DNA from: Strongylocentrotus droebachiensis
Lineage: Eukaryota > Echinodermata > Echinoidea > Camarodonta > Strongylocentrotidae
DNA length: 64,000 bases
NCBI GenBank assembly: GCA_035222895.1
Contig: JAVYIG010001607.1
Span: 1-64,000, forward strand
Direction of reading: 5' to 3'
The notes beneath the pieces are model-generated. The model saw only the letters and a program-made list of their open reading frames with translations. It did no database searches and was not told the origin of the DNA. Below, one piece after another: positions 39,901 to 54,883 of this stretch. The position numbers were made by a program, and so were the translations under genes. Numbering within the stretch: position 1 is the stretch's first letter; every line of letters starts with the position of its first letter.

Positions 39901-42900
39901 GGGGGGGAGGGTGTCCAGACACTTAACAAACACAAAGCCTTCTATTTTGGCTTCGGAATCAACAAAAAATATTAATCAAATAGCACTACCCATCGTGAAT
40001 AAATGTCCTTTATAATATTGTCCAACATAAGTCTCAGAAAATATTGTTTGTACACTTCTTCAAATTACTGTAGATTTATATCAACTGTCCACATGTACAC
40101 AACCTGTCAGGGCACACAACGTCTGCCCACACAGTGAAACCTATCACAGTGGCCACCCCTACATGTATGTTAAGGGAACCTGTCTATAGTGGTCACTCAA
40201 TGTGTATTTCTCACATATGGAGGGGAAAAAATGAGTCCAGAACCGGTCTACAAAGGCCACCTGTCGACCCCCTGTGCCTCAACACTGCAAAACTGATGAT
40301 AGATACCGGTAGGCACTTAAATTTATAATAATAATAATAAATAAATGTACCTACCAAACATATTGGATGTGTCTTCAGCTTTGTCCATGGAATCTGAATA
40401 AATAAGTGAAAAGAGAAAATAAGAGAACATTTAATCATTTAATTTTAAATTTAATACATGATATTTCAAGCTTTTCAAAATTCAAAAACTGATTTTACAT
40501 AAATGTACAATTATTACAATTTATCTGACATAGCACCAACCCATGTTTGGAACATGCCATAGGCTATCCTACGGACATACAAACAAATTGTAAAAGTTTG
40601 ATGCAATATAGTTAATCATATAGTCTACTCTTTTGGTACAAGCATTCATTTATTTGAAGGGGGGGGGGGAGGTGACATCATATAAAACATGTCCAGGGGG
40701 TTCCCCCTATTAATACAGCAATGTGGTGTTCATAAACACCTTAAAATTGATGTTCCACTCAATCTGTTTCTCATTCACACCCATACATGAAAGTGACCTT
40801 TCCGACCCTACATGTATATCATCTATTTAGAGCCACAAGGGCATTCATTTATAGAGTCAATATCCGTCTGCTTCTTGGCAGGTAAATAGATTGGATCAAT
40901 TGAAGACGTCTGCCTGAGCTATTAAGCGCGTTAATAAGCTTGAGAGATCCCAGACTAACGTGATATGAAATATATTGATTGGTTATCACTGCATTCAAGA
41001 AAGATGGACAACTGTACAGGTAGGTATAGGGATCAGGGTGGATTCACAATTAAAGATAAAAGCGAGTTCTGGTAATGCAATTGCATTGTGAAAGAAAAGG
41101 TGTGGAATGGATCAGAAAAGTTGATAATTTTTAGCATATTTATTGGTGTGTACTGCAAGGTTCTGGAGTCATCAAAATCATCATAAATTTGGCCCAGTCT
41201 TGGTAAAGTAACAATCACTGTACACAGAAAGATGTATATGGGACAACACAAATGGTGTCGGGGCTAGTACTACAGTGTACCTTGATTTCCTTATCTTTCT
41301 ATGCTCATTACTCAGCCAGTATACATTTTCTTCCAAAATTGTTTGGCACATGACATTTATTTGTAATCTTGAACATTCGGTGTAAGTTTTGTTAGATTCT
41401 GTGAGAATGCATTTTCTTTTTTTACCAGAACTCAAGTTTTCTTATCTTTAACAAGGCCCCCGCTGGCAAGCTGTGACAGGCCAATTTGTCAGCTCTTTTG
41501 ACCAGTGCAGTGCAGCAAAACGCTCGCCACTGATCAAAATGGCCCAAGCAGTCTGAAGTGTGTAAATTCAGTCAATGAGAGTGATCGTTCTGACATCAGA
41601 GTATATTTTTATATTGAATTTGGATGTCAAAACCCACCCATCAACTGATTCTGACGGAAAAAATCAATACAAATCTTGTGTTATCTTCCGCTTTCGTTTC
41701 ACGAAAGGCCGTGTAACGTGACAACCTGACCGGACACGATGACCCGATGATTCCAGGTATGCCCTTTAAAAATACACTGTATGTCAGATACATGTACATG
41801 AGTAGAAAGGGCAGACATTTCTGCACTAGCTGCATCCATTTTTGTTTCATGACTACTACATGTATAATGCGTATGATGACAGGAAATTTAAAAAGGAAAA
41901 TGAAGTTTTAACTCCTTAAATTGGCAACACGTTGAGAGATTTTTTTAAAAACTGTTTTTTTAATTTAACAATTCTTACAACTTATTGTTAACATTTTCGT
42001 CCACATAAATTGTTTTCAGAGCCAAGATAGTTTATTTTAATAAAGAATGTAGCAATTAAAAAAAATGTATTATTGTTGTCTATTATAGAACAATACATAT
42101 GTGATCAATATAGCCCTAAAAAAAATCCTGACCTAAAAGAGATCTAAAATGTAAACTGTCTGCAGTATAAATGTAATCAATATATGCATACAGCTCTGAA
42201 ATGGAATTTGAAATCATTTGTCTGGTGCAGTTAAGGAGGTACCCCAACCCCCATGTGTTAAAAATAATTGCCAATGATTTTTTAATTATAAAATATTGCT
42301 TCTTACATGAAACCAATTAATTCATAAGCACCATATTTTTATTGTTTCCATGTCATATGTGCTCATATACTTTATATGAATACGTCATGTGCGCTTTTTA
42401 CTAACACTTTTACTACATCCAGATAAAATGTGAACATGTTCATTTCAGCCCTTAGACTGCCGACCATGTACCTGTATATTTTAAGTCGCTGGATGTTTCA
42501 ATGTTGAAATAAACCTTGAAATAAATTGAAAATCGAATTGAATTGAATTGAATTGAATTGATTTGAATTATTGTCAGGATTCTTACATTGAAGCTCTGTA
42601 TAGATGTGTGCTACTTTGTACGTAAGATTTCCCTGTGGAAAATGTTCACATATTTTCCACATGTCGTTGGTATCTTCCATACAGGGTTAATATCTCAATT
42701 CTAATTAATGATTTCCACAGCATTTCAATCATCACATTATCATAATGATGATTAAACATTAAAAGTGCACATCGTAAAGTGCATGGGCACATATACAACA
42801 ATGTATAATTGGCAACATGCACGTATACTCATGCCTGCATTGATTCTAGAGAGTGTGTTATGATTTGGAGTGCAATCTTGTCATCGCTAGCATACCTGCG

Positions 42901-45900
42901 CAAAGTTCATGCGATATCAAAACAGCACAGAGAGCCTACAGGTCGACTGTCATGATGAATGTTTATTTATAACAGAGTGCTTCAGTTGGAATACTTACAA
43001 TTGTACAGCATACATAATCATATGAAACAAGCGTTTGGGGGAGATTGGTACACTTTGACATTCATGAAACAATGAGAGAGAGAGAGATATATAGAGAGAG
43101 AGAGAGAGGGACAGAGAGAGAGAAGAATAGAGCTACAAATCACTTGAATGTTATAGATGAACACTGACTAGGCTTTGGTGAACTGGATTGTATGCAGCGC
43201 TGCGATTATAGCAGGGCTCGAAATTAGCGGTTGCCCGGGTGCCATTGACCACCTAAAACGCCACCGGGCAACCTAAAAGTCCCGTCTTGGCTGCCCGGCT
43301 GGCAACCAACAAAATAAATGTCAAAAAAGGAAATGATCTCAAATAGCCCCCGTAACGCAACGATTACGAGCGGCCGCTCTCTACTAGCTTTGTATTCATT
43401 GTGTGCATTTCTTGGTCGGCACGCACACGCGCGCTGAATCTCCGTCTAAAATTGTATACACAAATTCGGTCGTAAAAAACTTGATTCACCTGGCTTACCA
43501 TGTCGCACGCACGTGTACGCGAAAACACGTACATTTTCGCGGTTGCGAGACGGAGCGCAGGGATCGAGTTTTTTGCGGTCGAATTTGTTTCGATAGATCA
43601 TATTAGCTGAACCTAGACCATTTGCTAAAAAAGATCGCCAAACTGCAATCAATTTCCATCATGATTGCCGCTATTGTATATAGTTTTCGTGAATAGAGGT
43701 ATGAAATCAAAGCTTATTTTGTGATTATTCTCGCCATGATATTCATTTTTCAAATAAGTTTTCACAAGAAAATCGGAGAAAATGATCGTGACTGACAGTT
43801 CAGTTGCACAGTGCAGTGTCACTGCAGCTGCTGTGTGAGCTGAGCTGAGCTAAGTTAGAGTCGAAGAGACTTGACAACACTTTGAAATTGCTATCTGTTT
43901 GCATCATTATTGCCGTGATTTCAAAGTAGTTTCGTGAATCGAGGTATGAAACCTGAGCTTAGAACTAGTAAAAGTGTTACTTATGTCTTAGTTTTTAAAC
44001 GACTGTCTGATTTTCTTGTGAAAATTTTACTTTGAAAAAAATGATTATCGAAATTCAGTAGAAGATCTGAACATGGTCATGGCCAGAATAATCACAATCT
44101 ATTATGTTACAGTCAAATGCATTAAAACTTAGTTTTTTAACTAGATAAATGCTTTCTTTTTGAATGGGTAATTATGACGCAGGAAGCCCGAATTAAACCT
44201 TAGCATACAAAAAAGAATCTCAACAAACTATCCTTTTATGAATTAATGAAAAAGTAGCCCCAGAAAAAAGAGCCCTCGAAATGAAAAAAAAGCTCTCGGA
44301 AGTTGAAAAAGTAGCCCCCCAAAAATGTCCCCAAAATTTGAAATGGAGCCCCTGAAATGAAAAACTTAATTTTTTCCCTGACTGTTGTACCGGGCACTGA
44401 GTTAATTATGATTTTTTTATAGTTTTAATATTTTAATTCAAGATTTCAAGTAGCGCCCCTTATAAAAAAAAAAAGTGCCATGGTAACCATGATTTTGTTG
44501 TCCAAATTACCATCCACCATGGTTACCATAGTATCAAACGATGATAAATATAGGGTCATCAAACAATGTATTTTATTGTTTGGTACCATGATTACCATGG
44601 TTACCATGGAGGATGGTAATTTCGATGGCGCGACAATTGCGACAGACCCGATGGCAGATTTATGCATTACACAAACCCCTTTAAACATATTCACTGTGAC
44701 CACCTAAACTGCCATTTGGCAACCTAAAAAACTGTATAGGATGCCCGGCTGGCAACCAAGAAAAAAAGTTAAGTGAGAGCCCTGTATAGTACCTAGATTA
44801 TAGGAATATATGGCTGGGGCATGTTGAAGTCTCATTGACTGTTTCTTTTTTCACCAATGGGAAACAAATTCTGTATTAATATTATGGACAATAAAACTTG
44901 AATATTGATTTTAAATCTTGTACACATGTACATGTACACATGCACACTGTACTTCAAGCTATATTCCATTTACTTATGTACATTTGTACACCGTGTAATT
45001 CACTATTTATATGTACCGTATGTTGACGGGTAAAGCTTGGTAATAGAGTATTTTGTATCAAGCACAGTAGACTTTCTGCACCATATTTATGCATCATTAT
45101 TACATATACAGTAATTACCTCTTTAATACTTGTTTGTTTAATATGAGATTGTGGCTAATGAGGATTTGGAGGTCTCACCACAATGTTTATAATCACGCAG
45201 CAATTTGCGATAAATCACCTAACCAATGATTCACACAGCTCAGTGACAACACTATAAATCTAACAAACTGAACAATGCCACACGCTATTGAAGGGAAATC
45301 CTTGATACATGTAATGTAGCAAAGCAGAAAAAGCAGAAAAAAGCAGAAAAATCAGAGAAGTAGACTGGTGAGCTTTGAATAAAATCAGATGGAAAATAAT
45401 GAGAAAGTTTTGATTTTGGAAGAACTTGTAATCACTATAGTTATGAGCTCTTCAAATTGGCTGAATTGGTTATGACTTTTTGAGGTAGTGCCAGAAATAT
45501 TTGCCATAAAAAAAATGTATGACTATTAAATGACTAATGACTAAGGAAAGTATAGTACTACATGTATATGCTATCAATGACACATTTTGAGTAGCGCTCC
45601 AAGCGAGAAAGCACTTAGGAGAAAAACAGAAATGAATGATATTTGTGTACACTACAAATGGGAGAGTTACATGTATATGCAACTAAGTGACAATCCACTG
45701 ACCAAACTGCCAATTTGGCATTTGCATAGACTTAGTAATCTCATATTTCAAACATATAAATGTATTGCAATGGCATGGATTGCCCTTTAATATTGATAAC
45801 CACAGCACTATGAAGATTGTAAAAAAGGCATTACGCCTGCATACACTGCAGTACCTGCAATTTGTATGTACATGTATTAAATTAAACTGCACAGGGTTAA

Positions 45901-48900
45901 AATCTATCCCAGGGTTGTGATTAAAAAATAGGTTTTATTAAAGGTAATACAAAGTTTTGGGAAATTTCGAAAATTGGGTGGATAGTGATTTTTTACAACT
46001 TTGATATATTTGGATGCCCCTATTGGATGTATTATGAGCACAAGAAAATTTAGCCCCAAAACACTTCTGCTTTTGATAAAAATTGAATACCATATTTGCC
46101 GGCGTAAAGTCCGCAGTATTTTTGGTAGAGGAAATATCAAAAAGTCAGGGTGCGGCCTATGCGACGAAAGAGTAAAAAAATTTTTTTAAAGTAAGTCAAA
46201 ACCAACACGAATTTGCACATATGGGACTAGATCTACGAACGGTACAATAACTATACATTTCCATATCTTGCATTGTTGACATGAAGACGAAAATTAACTT
46301 CCAAAAACAACATCTGCCGATAGATCTTGATCTAAGTTCGTGCCAATGCATTGCAAAAGTAAAAGAAGGGCCTGTATAACGTAGCTGCCGCGAAGCATCC
46401 AGCACGCGAAGTCGCTATTTTGAATCCATTTCAATACACAAGAGAGAGGCACAATGTATACATCACAAAAAACTGCATAAGCTAGCATCAGTGCGGGATG
46501 GCCGAGCGGTCTAAGGGGCGGTGATTTTAGTCAAATCAATATTTCTACGCAAGAGATCAAATCCCGACCTTTTTTTTTTTAAAGTCAAAATCGGGGTGCG
46601 GCCTATATGGCGGTGCGGCCTTATCGCCGGCAAATACGGTATAAAAAAAATTACCGGTGCTCCCGGTAAATTTTGATAAATTTAAAATAGCGCCTACGGT
46701 CATACACTGGTAGCTGAAAATCTCAGAATATGTTGGTGTGATATATAATTTCCAAACCAGAATAGCTAATTGTTTGGTTTTAGTCGAGAAACTTTGTTTT
46801 ATAGCTCAATTAATATCTTGACCTTGAGAGGGAGCTATACAACATAAAGAGTTTATTATTTACAATTTCAACTTTAGACTCGATTTCAACCGCGACAACG
46901 ATCACTGAATGTTGTAGGATCGCATATGCTTCCAAATTCCAATATGTTCCTTTGAACCAAATGCATGACCCCATACCAAAACTTTGTATTACCTTTAAAG
47001 TAGATATTCATTGACTTTAAAAACTAACTTTATATTCATTATTGCAAAGTTGAAACTTTGATTCGACAAGGTTATCAAAATTCAATGCTTGGAAACATTT
47101 GAAATAATGATTATTATAAATTCAAAAACGCTTAAATACATCTGAAGAGCTCTCCGAACGTTGCTGAGATGTGTGAGATCACAGTATGGACATGATTTGC
47201 ACAAGCAGACGATGTCCCATGACATCTCACACATTTTCAGTGCCTGTGTTTTCATCTTTTCTTGAGTTCTTTCTCTTACTCCACTACCGTCAGGCTAAAT
47301 GTATAATCTATTGCCTCACTCTAAACCCCGCACATGGTTTTATTTTGATGACAAATGCAGCGATACAAAAATAAAGGAATTTGTCGCTTGTAAACGAAAT
47401 AAGACGCCATTGAATATTCAGCTGGGCACACCGCGGTATGTTCAGCGTTTCAAGAGGGAACAAATGCCGTCCTCAACATCGTTCCGGGGGTTTTCAATTC
47501 GAAAGTCTGTTTTTTTTTTACTGTTAATTAACCCCTATCCTGTGTATTTACAAGCAAAAGATTTTAGTTATCGGAGTCGGGTCATATCCCCCTTTGAATG
47601 GTTTGACATGCCATTACATTTATATACACTAAACTCATTATAATTTGACAAATAATGCTTTGTAATTATGTTCATTCTCTATGGGATGTCGTCTGCTTGG
47701 GCAGTATTGGTCCATATAGTGACGTCATTAAAACATCGTTATTTTTCCGGCGAATCTCTCGTATATCCCAGCTGCTATGCCGGTGGTTGTATTTGTATTT
47801 TTATAAATCACCCGATATGTAGTTGACCTAAAACTTGTACGATGGCCATCTGTTAGCTTACCAGTTTCTAGTCATACATTAGTTGACATATTTGTGATTT
47901 TCTTTGAAGTTCAACTTTAATATCATTCAGGGGGTTTTCAATTTGAAAGTCTGGTTTCTTTGATTGTTAATTAAACCCTATCCTGTGTATTTCCAAGCAA
48001 AATATTTTAGTTATCGGAGTCGGGTCATATCCCCCTTTGAATGGTTTGACATGCCATTACATTTATATACACTAAACTCATTATAATTTGACAAATAATG
48101 CTTTGTAATTATGTTCATTCTCTATGGGATGTCGTCTGCTTGGGCAGTATTGGTCCATATAGTGACGTCATTAAAACATCGTTATTTTTCCGGCGAATCT
48201 CTCGTATATCCCAGCTGCTATGGAGGTGGTTGTATTTGTATTTTTATAAATCACCCGATTTGTAGTTGACCTCAAACTTGTACGATGGCCATCTGTTAGC
48301 TTACCAGTTTCTTCTGATACATTAGTTGACATATTTGTGATTTTCTTTGAATTTCACCTTTAAGGAAATGGTTTATAAAACATACAGTACATGTACATAA
48401 TGTATACAACTGTGAAAGCTTGCAGTGTCAGTGCAATGGCAAATAGGGCAGACTAATACATGTTTATTGCCTTAACTACAGCATGCAGTGCATACTTCAA
48501 CAAGGCTAATATAAAAAATTGAAGACTTAAAGATTTTACACAGGAACATCCCAGGGAACCAACAGTCCACAAGACTGACAATGTTTGTTTAGTGAAAATC
48601 CTAGGACCGAAGTTGCAAAATAACCTGCTATTTTAACTAGGCTGATCTTAAATTAGCCAGCTAATTTGCATCTTCATCAGCTCGCAGACTTTGCAATTAG
48701 CGGGTTATTTTTGGTCTTGCTTCCCAAAAAGCCTGCTATTTAGGGAATAGCGGGCTAATTTGCTCCCGTCTTCATCTAGTTTGTGATGAGTGTATCGGTC
48801 TGGTGAAGACGCTATTTTGAGCTTCAGGAAAATATCGGGTTATTTTGCAACTTTGGTCCAATGATGACAGGCTTATGGTGATTGAGTTGAACATACATCA

Positions 48901-51900
48901 GTCTCAGGGGCTTTATCCTCTTGGGCCGTCGGTATCGCAAGAACCCACAGATAACTTTTCAGAAGACCCAAGAGGAAAGAGACAGGGGGAGAAAGATTTT
49001 ACTCCACTGGTATTTTGATAAGCAAGTGTGGAATCAAGACCAATTTTTTTTTTTAAATCAATTTAAGCAAGAAAATAATGACATCTTTTTAGATTCACAT
49101 AAAAATGGACTAGACACATGTCTATGGGGACGTTTTAGATCATGATTTTTAATGCAGAATAAAGCGGCAATTTAAAACATTTTTAAATGAGTTTAAACAT
49201 GTCTAATGATTCATTTTACTTAAACAGTCCCTCTCAATGCCTCCTTTCATTAACTGCATGTACAATACATAACCACTATGTTACCATCTTCAGTAGATAG
49301 CTGTAGCAGTACAGGATCGCTCCATAATGTTTATTTAGTTTATCTTTTTTAACATTTAAAATGTTTAGTTACTTTCCCTCATTATTTAAGAGAATTTATG
49401 CTTTAATTAAAGTAATATAATTGTGTATATAATTATGATAATGCACATATGTATATGTTCATGTATGAGACTGAATAAATCATCAATTTTCAATTTTAAA
49501 AGGATGTGTTGTTTTGTTTGCTCTCAAGCAGATAATGAAATGCCCTATTTCTCTCTCACACACACTTTCTCTCTCTCTCTTGTTCTCTCTCTCTCTCTAT
49601 CTCTCTCTCTCACTCTCTCTCTCTCATCACACCATTACAACACATTTAATCTCCTGTTGTTTTCCAACTCTCTCCAGACGAGCCCTCCAGCTCACTAGAA
49701 AGAGAGAGAGCTCACAACACGTAGAACCGCATCAAATCTGACACCGTTTGGAATCGTCTCGGCGGCACACATTCCTCTAAATATATCCCTCCCCGGTGTA
49801 TTCGCTATACCAGGGACCCATGCAGCGCAGCCTTACGCATACAAGCACATTATAATATCATGTTCTTAATCACACGCACAGCTCATAGTTTGCATGCTTA
49901 AACCCTCGCCAATCATAGCGCATAAAACAAGGTATGAATTCTGACACTATCCTGTATCCCATAGGACATGTGTGATAGCAGCTCCCGACTTCTGTAGAGG
50001 TGTTGTGGTCTAGTGGATAAGTCACCCGACTGCAGATCACAAGGTACGGGGTTCAAATCCCAGTCCGGTAATAGCGTCCCTTGGCAAGATGTTAATCTAC
50101 ATTTGCCACTCTCCACCCAGGTGTTTAAAAATGGGCACCTGGTACGATGCGAAATTTAATGTAGTTTGCTCAGCATTGTGAGCGTCTGTTAAATGCCTGG
50201 CTGGAATGCTCCCCAGGGAGTGGAGAATGTGCATACATTGTATGCAGGCAAGCCTGAATCCGATTACCGGAGTAATAATATATATCTGTAAAGCGCGTAG
50301 AGACATCGATGTAAAGTGCTTTATAAAAGCGAAATATATCATTGCACACAGTCAGCCGAGAGCTTAGTTAGGTTTCACTCACGACGAAACACATGTACTG
50401 TGATGATGTGACAAGTAAGAGTCTGTACTCGGAGACTAGGTGCAGCAGATTTCTCGGTCGTCAGCTATCAAGAAAAATTCTCGACAGAAATGAATTATCG
50501 ATGAATAGCCCTCACAAAGGAGCGTGTGTGGTCTTATAATGAGATCACTTGATATTTAATGTCTGCTTGTTAAACCTTTATTGTGCCATCAAAAACATCG
50601 GAAGTAGGATTTTGCAAAACAAATTTCTAATATGATTCTCTTGTTTTCATTGCTGATGATGATCTAAATGCACGGTATTAAGGGCTATTATGAAAGAGTG
50701 TTCTAGACTTCCAGGGTATCCAACTTTGGGTCAATAACTTTTTCCTGATTTAACTTGTTTTATGATTTAAAAATTGTTAATTCTAAAAAAAAATGATGCA
50801 ATCTTTAAAAAAATTGGTTGTTTATATAAAGAAAGGGAAAAAAACCAATACTAACAAGAAAATAAAGAGGTAATCCATGCACAACAAATACTTAACCACC
50901 ACCAGTACATCTTATTACAAAATATTCCCATGAATATTAGTTTTTGCAAGATGAATTTATTCCCGAAACTCACAAACATTAAAGCAGAACAAAATATTCC
51001 AATATATATATTAATTGAAAAATGCACGTTTTTTTTCTTGTCAACGAAATGATAATCTCCGACTGTTTGGGCCTCTTCCATTTTATTTCTCCTACCTTCA
51101 AATTTCCATTTTATTTTATTTCCTCCCACATTCAACCTAAATATGGTACAATATGTGTATAGAGGTTGCTAAAAACAACTTTCTAGTTTCTAATTTTGGA
51201 GGGAAAATAGTCAGAAAATGTTTACCCAAGGGAGAAATCTCTGCGATATTGAGTTTTTAAATGTCACTGGTTCACTCATCAAATACAGTTCAGTATCTTG
51301 ATAAATAAAAACATATTTGGTAATGATAAGTACTAGCGATGGAAATTAGAGTAGTATACTGTATGTTAAAGGTCATTTGCCCGAGGTAGAAGAACAAGAC
51401 ATTCTTAACATCATGTAATTCAAAGAAAGGACGAAGCAAGAAAAAACGTACAAGAATGGAATCAAAATTAATATGTAGAAACTAGAAAGTCATGCAGTGT
51501 ACATGCCGAGACCTTGCATATGTGGGGATGGGAGGAGGTGAAGGGTGAGAGATGAGGGAGGGAGGGGGGGGGGGGGGGTGAGAGATGAGGGAGGGAGGGG
51601 GGAGGAGAGAGAGAGACAGAGAGATAGAGAGAGAGAAAAAAAAACAAGACAGAGAAAGAAATAAAATAGAGACACAATCAGAGAAAAAAGGTTGGGCAAA
51701 TTTATTTACTATCTACTTTTTCAAATGAATCTTATTTCACGGATGCCAAAAAACCTACTTTGGACAGGAGATTCATTAATTCCACCCACTAGTATCTCTT
51801 ACCCACATCAAGCTCGTCAACATGTTTTGCAACCCGATTTTTGGATTTGGAGTTAATCTGTTCAGCCGAGCTATTATCTTGTGCAACCATATTTCAAAAA

Positions 51901-54848
51901 CAAGTATAATATTAGATGTAAATATAGACTGCATACTGTATATTGAAAATATATTCAAATTTGGGGGTTACAGTAAACCAGAGTATTGTCTACTATATTT
52001 CGCAAGCCCTGTATACAACCAGTGTACATGCACAGTATGGTTTTGAAATTTGGTACTTTGAATAGCACATTGTGACTCTGGAAACATGAGTATCTTTAAA
52101 GGCATCGTTTAACAATGTTAAATCTGAGATGCATATGGTGTAATATTGAAGCCCTAAAAAAATGCACTTAAAAATGATCATGAAGTGCCTCAAAGAAGTA
52201 CCTGTAAAATTCTTTGAGTGACCGGTTTTACCATACGGTACTCATTGTCCCCAATAGACTGTAGTGTTATGAAAACCGTTAGGAAAACGAATGCTGAAAT
52301 GTCTTATTCCAATCGTAGATATCTTGATAATCAGACAGGCGACTGGCTTTTAAAAGTCATGGGATCCATGTTGTTTATAATTATGATAACTGCATGAGCT
52401 AAATCCAGGATTTATTTTAAGAATCTGGGGCAAAGTTACCCAATCCCTTTAATCTTTATTCCACGTGCATAAAGGTAGTAACAATATTACGCAGAGTGCC
52501 ACACAGATGGTCGACACATGAGTTACAACGTACAGTGAGACACTGTGTAGGGCACTTGTATAATACAGTGTGCAGGTAAATATGGCATACCTGTCAAGTG
52601 CATCAGGGGAATATTTGAGAAATATTCAGTTAACAATTAAATTATTCATAACCCTTGTAAACTATTTCATGTTTGGGTATTTAAAATGAAGGGTTGACTG
52701 GCTGAACTACATGTAGGGCCTTTGTTGAATACTTTATATATGTCACATTCTCAAGAGATATATATTGGGAATTTGGGATGAATGAATCTTTCACAAACTA
52801 AAAAATTATAAAACTTGTTATTAAGGGCATGAATAATTTAGTTGTAAAACGTGTAGCTAATTAACTATTACAAAGCACAATAGACAGGGAACTATACATG
52901 TACATGTACACATGTAAATGTGTGATTTACAAGAAGGAACTAAAACATCCAAAAGTACATGTACACTGTACATAGTACGTCTTCACGTATTAAATAATAA
53001 TAATAGCCTAATAGTCCTCTCCAAATTTTTATTAAACCGAAACGGAAATTCTTTTTGCCCAATTGATCGTGAGCCCGGCAGCCACTGAGCAGCGCCAGAT
53101 CGACGTTGCTCTATCCCTTATTGTTGAACGCCAAACAAGGTAGCAATAACACCCATCTTTTAACGTCTTTTAAAATGATTGTTATCGTTATTATTCATTG
53201 TCATTTAATATCATTATACTACCATCACAAATTAAAGGTCAAGTTTAAAGTATTGTGACTCTTATCAAGAATTACTTGGCGCTTGGCAGAAAAGAAGAAA
53301 AAAAATTGTCCCAGTATTTACAGATTATATGAAATGTATACAGAATTACAGATATTTATGTCAGTAGACCGGTACATTCTCCAGTTGTCTTTGATCAGTC
53401 GTACGCATTGTAATGCACTGTTATCATATTATCGTGCTATCATTAATATTACAGTTTATATACCTCACTTAAGAAATCCAGCCATCTGATTGGTCGAATT
53501 GCATTCATAAACTTCAACTGTTCCTGTAAAATTCCCGGTAACCATGCATAAACATTTCAATATTTTTTAATAACCATGGTTACTCCATGGTTACCCCATA
53601 GGTTTACATGTTAAATATCTTCCGCTTGGAGCCAGAAGGGAGAAGGGCAGTAGGTAACCATGCATAAACATTTCAATATTTTTTAATAACCATGGTTACT
53701 CCATGGTTACCCCATAGGTTTACATGTTAAATATCTTCCGCTTGGAGCCAGAAGGGAGAAGGGCAGTAGGTAACCATGCATAAACATTTCAATATTTTTT
53801 AATAACCATGGTTACTCCATGGTTACCCCATAGGTTTACTCGGCAAGCCTCGGGGAATAGCACAATTCTAACCTTCCCTTGAGCATAATAAAACAACTAT
53901 TTCTCTCAAAGCAGTCATTAATACTATAATGAAGTACAGTATTGCTTGGAATAAAGCAGGCACTCTCACACTGTGTCATGCAAGGTCAAACATTTCAACT
54001 TGAAATGACCATTGAACACATTGTTCCTACCATTATATTGAGGGGCATATAAATTATTAACACAAGCATGACAATTTTCTGCTAGTGATTGGTGCTAGAC
54101 TCACATTCTCTGTGAGTTCGATCAGAACACATATTTAACAGTGTAAATGTACATGTTCATTTGGGGTTTAATAGATAATTTTTTGTCACTGTATTTTGTT
54201 TTTTAATGTTGTTTGTTATACAGTGCGTCCCAGAAAAAACGAAACCGAGAAGTATCGATGTTCTATCATAACTTAATCACAACTATAATTAATGAATGAT
54301 ACATATTTGAAAAGCTTAGAGTCTCCTCTTTCAGTTGATGCTACTCACGTGATGCATATTTCACGCATGAGTGATTAAAAGCAATTTGAAGGAAGGAAAC
54401 CAAAAATACATTTGGCGGGCGGTTTCTGAATTTCGAAGAAAAATTCACATTTCTAGAAAGTTGAGTTTCTGCCCTTTCATATGACACCTCAATCAGGAAA
54501 AATGAGCGAGGAATGACAAAGTTCTGTTTGTTTAAAGTAGTGCTTGCATTTCCATAATTGTATTAAACGAATTCGTTTTCACTGGCTGCCTGCCGTATCA
54601 ACACTACCGGAGTGTTGGCTCAGTCAGTAGAGCGTCCGCCTCACAACCGGGAGGTCGTGGGTTCGATCCCCGGCCGCGTCATACCAAAAGACGTTAAAAG
54701 ATGGGAGTTGCTGCTACCTTGTTTGGCGTTCAACAATAAGGGATAGAGCAACGTCGATCTGGCGCTGCTCAGTGGCTGCCGGGCTCACGATCAATTGGGC
54801 AAAAAGAATTTTCATTTCGGTTTAATAAAATTTGGAGTGGACTAAAAG

Positions 54849-54883
<35 letters not shown>

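Larger units (their letters stand above)
45942..46994. mobile_element. TTAA-flanked element with 19-bp perfect TIRs
   Basis: TTAA at 45938-45941 and 46995-46998. Both ends read AGGTAATACAAAGTTTTGG inward. It looks piggyBac-type by target site (inference). No transposase seen. A second element is nested at 46090-46639. Confidence 0.8.

Noticed and set aside
43212..44784. Protein-coding gene suggested by repeated CCCGGCTGGCAACC words
   Set aside because: No sustained frame; ends and flanking TATAG duplication fit a non-autonomous transposon.
46493..46580. Possible functional tRNA-Leu
   Set aside because: A-box region is good, but the acceptor stem does not pair and the T-arm is poor; kept only as a remnant.
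54609..54690. Possible tRNA gene (CAGTCAGTAGAGC.. GGTTCGATCC)
   Set aside because: It is the head of a SINE: a body and an ATT tail follow, and a headless copy exists at 52990-53180.
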